Positions 30,924 to 32,864 of a stretch of DNA of 32,864 bases are shown here, piece by piece. The position numbers and the translations under genes are program-made. Numbering within the stretch: the first letter of the stretch is position 1; each line of letters starts with the position of its first letter. Source of the DNA: Candidatus Gastranaerophilales bacterium (lineage in GTDB: Bacteria > Cyanobacteriota > Vampirovibrionia > Gastranaerophilales > Gastranaerophilaceae); assembly GCA_944326905.1 (NCBI GenBank), contig CALVFU010000017.1:1-32864 (forward strand), written 5' to 3'. Below the pieces are notes generated by a model. That model made no database searches and had not been told where the DNA came from. It saw only the letters and a list, made by a program, of their open reading frames with translations.

Positions 30924-32648
30924 TTAATCATATTCTATTAAATCTTTAATATGCTGTGGAAGATTTAAGCCTTCTTCTAAGGTAGGAATACAATTCATAT
31001 AGGGCATTGTATATACATTACTAATCGTATTTATACTTTGACCATTACTATGCCTATATACTTCCCCATCTTTAGTAATTAGATAATAACCGGCTGTTTC
31101 ATATGTATAATATTCATAAGGATTAAAAACTAATAAATTACCTTCGTTAAAAAATATATATATTTTTACATTTTCAAGATAGAATTTATCCATTACAAAA
31201 GTGGGCTTTAGTATAGGTTCAAATACTTTATTCGAAACTGATTCATGAGGTCCATAACCAAAATGATTACTATAATTTGCAAAAGTTGTAATTTTAGCGC
31301 TGGAACCAGATACTAAAAAATATTCTCCATCTTTAGTCTCACCTTCAACAACTACTTGAATTTTATTAAGTATAGATGCACCTTGGTTAAGAAATTTTCC
31401 CTCCTGCATTCCACTAAATGCAAGTTGAAGCTCTCCAGTATTTTTATTTTTGTAGAGATAAATATCAATACCAAAATAGTTAGCTGGATCACCTACATTT
31501 TGGAAAATAGGTTCTGGCTCCGTTCGTTCATCTGTTACGCATATACTTCCATCCCAATAGAAACCTTCTTTACAGTTTGATACCTCTCCTTTTGTATTTT
31601 CACCATTTATAAGACACATTCCATTTTCTTCTTTTTGCCCATCAGGACATTTGCATATACCATTTACACGATCCTGCCCTGTTTTTGGACACTCATCCCA
31701 AACACAAGCCCCGTTTTCGTAGTGTTGTTCTTTAGGACAAGGTGTACACGCATTGTTTTCTATTACTTGTTCCGGCGGACAATGACAAACTCCGTCATTG
31801 TCTCTTGTCTGCCCCTTTATATCACAATCATCCCATACACATTTATCATTTTTTAAATGCTGATTGGGAGGACATACACAATTTCCGTTTTCTAAAACTG
31901 TTCCAGGCGGACAATCTTCTGGCTCTTCCGGCTCTACTGGACTTGTGCCCGATATACATTGTCCATATTCGTTTTCTACATATCCAGGCTTACAAACACA
32001 CTTAACACCGTTCCATTGTTCATTAGCTCCGCAGTTATGGTTTGGGGTTTCAACATCGGGCGTACATTTACTTCCATCCCAATGAGTACCAGCTGGACAG
32101 TTATTGTCATTGTTGTTATCACCGGGAAGCTTTGGATCAGCATGTCCATCAGGTGCTCCTCCTTGTGGATTCTTTATCCCTGCCCAGTTTCCGTTTGAAC
32201 CATTTGCATTTGTATCTAAGATTAAGTTTCCGCCTAAGTCTACTTTGTAGGTATACTGGTCTAATCCCATTGTATTAGGCAAACTCTTCTCTCCGTTTGT
32301 ATCTATTCTTATCTCTGCTACATACGGAGAGGAATTACTGGTTATTGTATTAATAGTATACTCAGTTCCATCTCTCATTAGAACATTGTTACCGTTTACA
32401 GATGCTCCTAATCTTTCGTTTACTTTTCCTTTGATATCCTCATAGGAGGCTAACTGTTCTATCCTGTCATTGAACATCGTATTCTTTATCACACCTTGGA
32501 TGTTCATAACAGCTTTGTCACGTTTAGCGGTATACTCTTCACTCATATCTCTTGTTCTTAGAGTATGAATAGCTGCAACACTAAGTACCCCTACAAGTGC
32601 TAATGAGATTAGAATTTCTACCAATGTAAATCCGTTTCGTTTTTTCAT
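30924..32648 (-). CDS. Type IV pilin-like Cys-rich surface adhesin
   Basis: A 574-aa protein. The N-terminus KKRNGFTLVEILISLALVG is a class III prepilin signal, with cleavage expected between G6 and F7 and the conserved Glu at +5 of the mature protein. A short pilin-like domain follows to about residue 140. Residues about 150-370 hold at least six Cys-rich modules of the form CPxG...NG.C.C (for example CPAGTHWDGSKC, CVCPPNQHLKNDKC, CKCPDGQKEENGMC), and the final about 190 residues form a globular domain shared with the gene at the left edge. It is probably an exported pseudopilin with a disulfide-rich stalk and binding tip. The start at 32648 is set by the prepilin motif and GAGAGGACAG upstream. 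Confidence 0.82.
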   Translation of the reverse strand: MKKRNGFTLVEILISLALVGVLSVAAIHTLRTRDMSEEYTAKRDKAVMNIQGVIKNTMFNDRIEQLASYEDIKGKVNERLGASVNGNNVLMRDGTEYTINTITSNSSPYVAEIRIDTNGEKSLPNTMGLDQYTYKVDLGGNLILDTNANGSNGNWAGIKNPQGGAPDGHADPKLPGDNNNDNNCPAGTHWDGSKCTPDVETPNHNCGANEQWNGVKCVCKPGYVENEYGQCISGTSPVEPEEPEDCPPGTVLENGNCVCPPNQHLKNDKCVWDDCDIKGQTRDNDGVCHCPPEQVIENNACTPCPKEQHYENGACVWDECPKTGQDRVNGICKCPDGQKEENGMCLINGENTKGEVSNCKEGFYWDGSICVTDERTEPEPIFQNVGDPANYFGIDIYLYKNKNTGELQLAFSGMQEGKFLNQGASILNKIQVVVEGETKDGEYFLVSGSSAKITTFANYSNHFGYGPHESVSNKVFEPILKPTFVMDKFYLENVKIYIFFNEGNLLVFNPYEYYTYETAGYYLITKDGEVYRHSNGQSINTISNVYTMPYMNCIPTLEEGLNLPQHIKDLIEYD

Positions 32649-32686
32649 AACTGTCCTCTCTTTTGCTTGTATGCTGCGTTCTGTCA

Positions 32687-32722
32687 TTTTATGCAACAAA
32701 ATATACAAACGGTTGCATAAAA
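32687..32722. promoter_or_regulatory. 11-bp inverted repeat upstream of the pilin-like gene
   Basis: TTTTATGCAAC (32687-32697) and GTTGCATAAAA (32712-32722) are perfect inverted repeats separated by 14 nt. They lie 39-74 nt upstream of the adhesin start, where its promoter should be. They may form an operator for a dimeric regulator, or an mRNA hairpin. The rest of the right end (32723-32864) contains nothing I can assign beyond a small 5-bp hairpin at the last 13 bases. Confidence 0.5.
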
Positions 32723-32864
32723 GAGGAGAAGGTACTAACTATAGGTAATAGAGAGTAGAAAAAACACGGAAAATCAAGAGAATAATTACTGTCATGCTGA
32801 ACTCGTACTGTATAAATAGTAAAGTTTATCAATACAAAAATTAACAGAAAAGATTGTTTCAATC

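Noticed and set aside
31356..32278. Several plus-strand frames opposite the Cys-rich adhesin
   Set aside because: They are overlapping shadows of the repetitive Cys-rich coding region, and the sense strand has a clear prepilin signal.
32852..32864. GATTGTTTCAATC at the right edge, resembling part of a CRISPR repeat
   Set aside because: Only 13 bases are visible with no second copy or spacer; it is equally a 5-bp hairpin with a short T-tract on the minus strand.

Overview
The window looks like chromosome from an AT-rich, gene-dense bacterium. My best guess is a gut Candidatus Gastranaerophilales / Melainabacteria (Vampirovibrionia) genome. The evidence for this is indirect: low G+C, a diaminopimelate aminotransferase of the DapL type, a YidC with a large insert between its second and third membrane segments, type IV-pilin-like leaders joined to Cys-rich repeats, and short proteins I do not recognise. 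All genes use the standard code, and TGA is a normal stop in several of them. I saw no rRNA, tRNA, transposase, integrase or CRISPR array.

Layout. (1) 1-830: the 3' part of a pilin-like/adhesin gene cut by the left edge, then a clear terminator. (2) 830-2773, minus strand: dapB-asd behind a consensus promoter and a leader hairpin. (3) 2835-13373, minus strand: a tightly packed operon, pyrK-pyrD-pyrE-pyrB-pyrC-pyrF-carA-carB plus a secreted TPR gene. It encodes every step from bicarbonate and glutamine to UMP. It starts at a good promoter, and its leader resembles a transcription attenuator with a short leader ORF. (4) 13487-14397: a secreted nuclease and an unknown gene, convergent and sharing their stop codons. 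(5) 14537-19208, plus strand: dapL followed by a cell-surface cassette (69-residue membrane protein, SAM methyltransferase, membrane sulfatase-like protein with an extra C-terminal nucleotide-binding-like domain). (6) 19215-22487, minus strand: gatA-nanE-ROK kinase-small gene. (7) 22636-24769, plus strand: two neighbouring genes sharing a Pro-rich repeat; the first ends at a stop codon inside a decayed repeat. (8) 24771-26959, minus strand: yidC-queA. (9) 27006-30381, plus strand: NAD-type isocitrate dehydrogenase, an unknown gene, adenine deaminase. (10) 30378-32722, minus strand: a Zn-ribbon protein and a complete pilin-like Cys-rich adhesin, paralogous to the gene at the left edge.

How the parts fit. 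asd and dapB lead to tetrahydrodipicolinate. DapL, if correctly assigned, would convert this directly to LL-diaminopimelate for peptidoglycan and lysine. The pyr operon supplies pyrimidines and adenine deaminase salvages purine. The two pilin-like genes lie at opposite ends, convergent. They share a C-terminal domain and an identical 17-nt sequence just after the stop, followed in both cases by a hairpin; the right-hand hairpin is a striking C9G10 palindrome.

The most interesting signals are the candidate pyr attenuator with a leader ORF, the paired pilin-adhesin genes with their shared 3' ends, the Pro-rich repeat exchanged between neighbouring genes, and the methyltransferase/sulfatase-like cassette. 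No intergenic stretch exceeds 300 bases.
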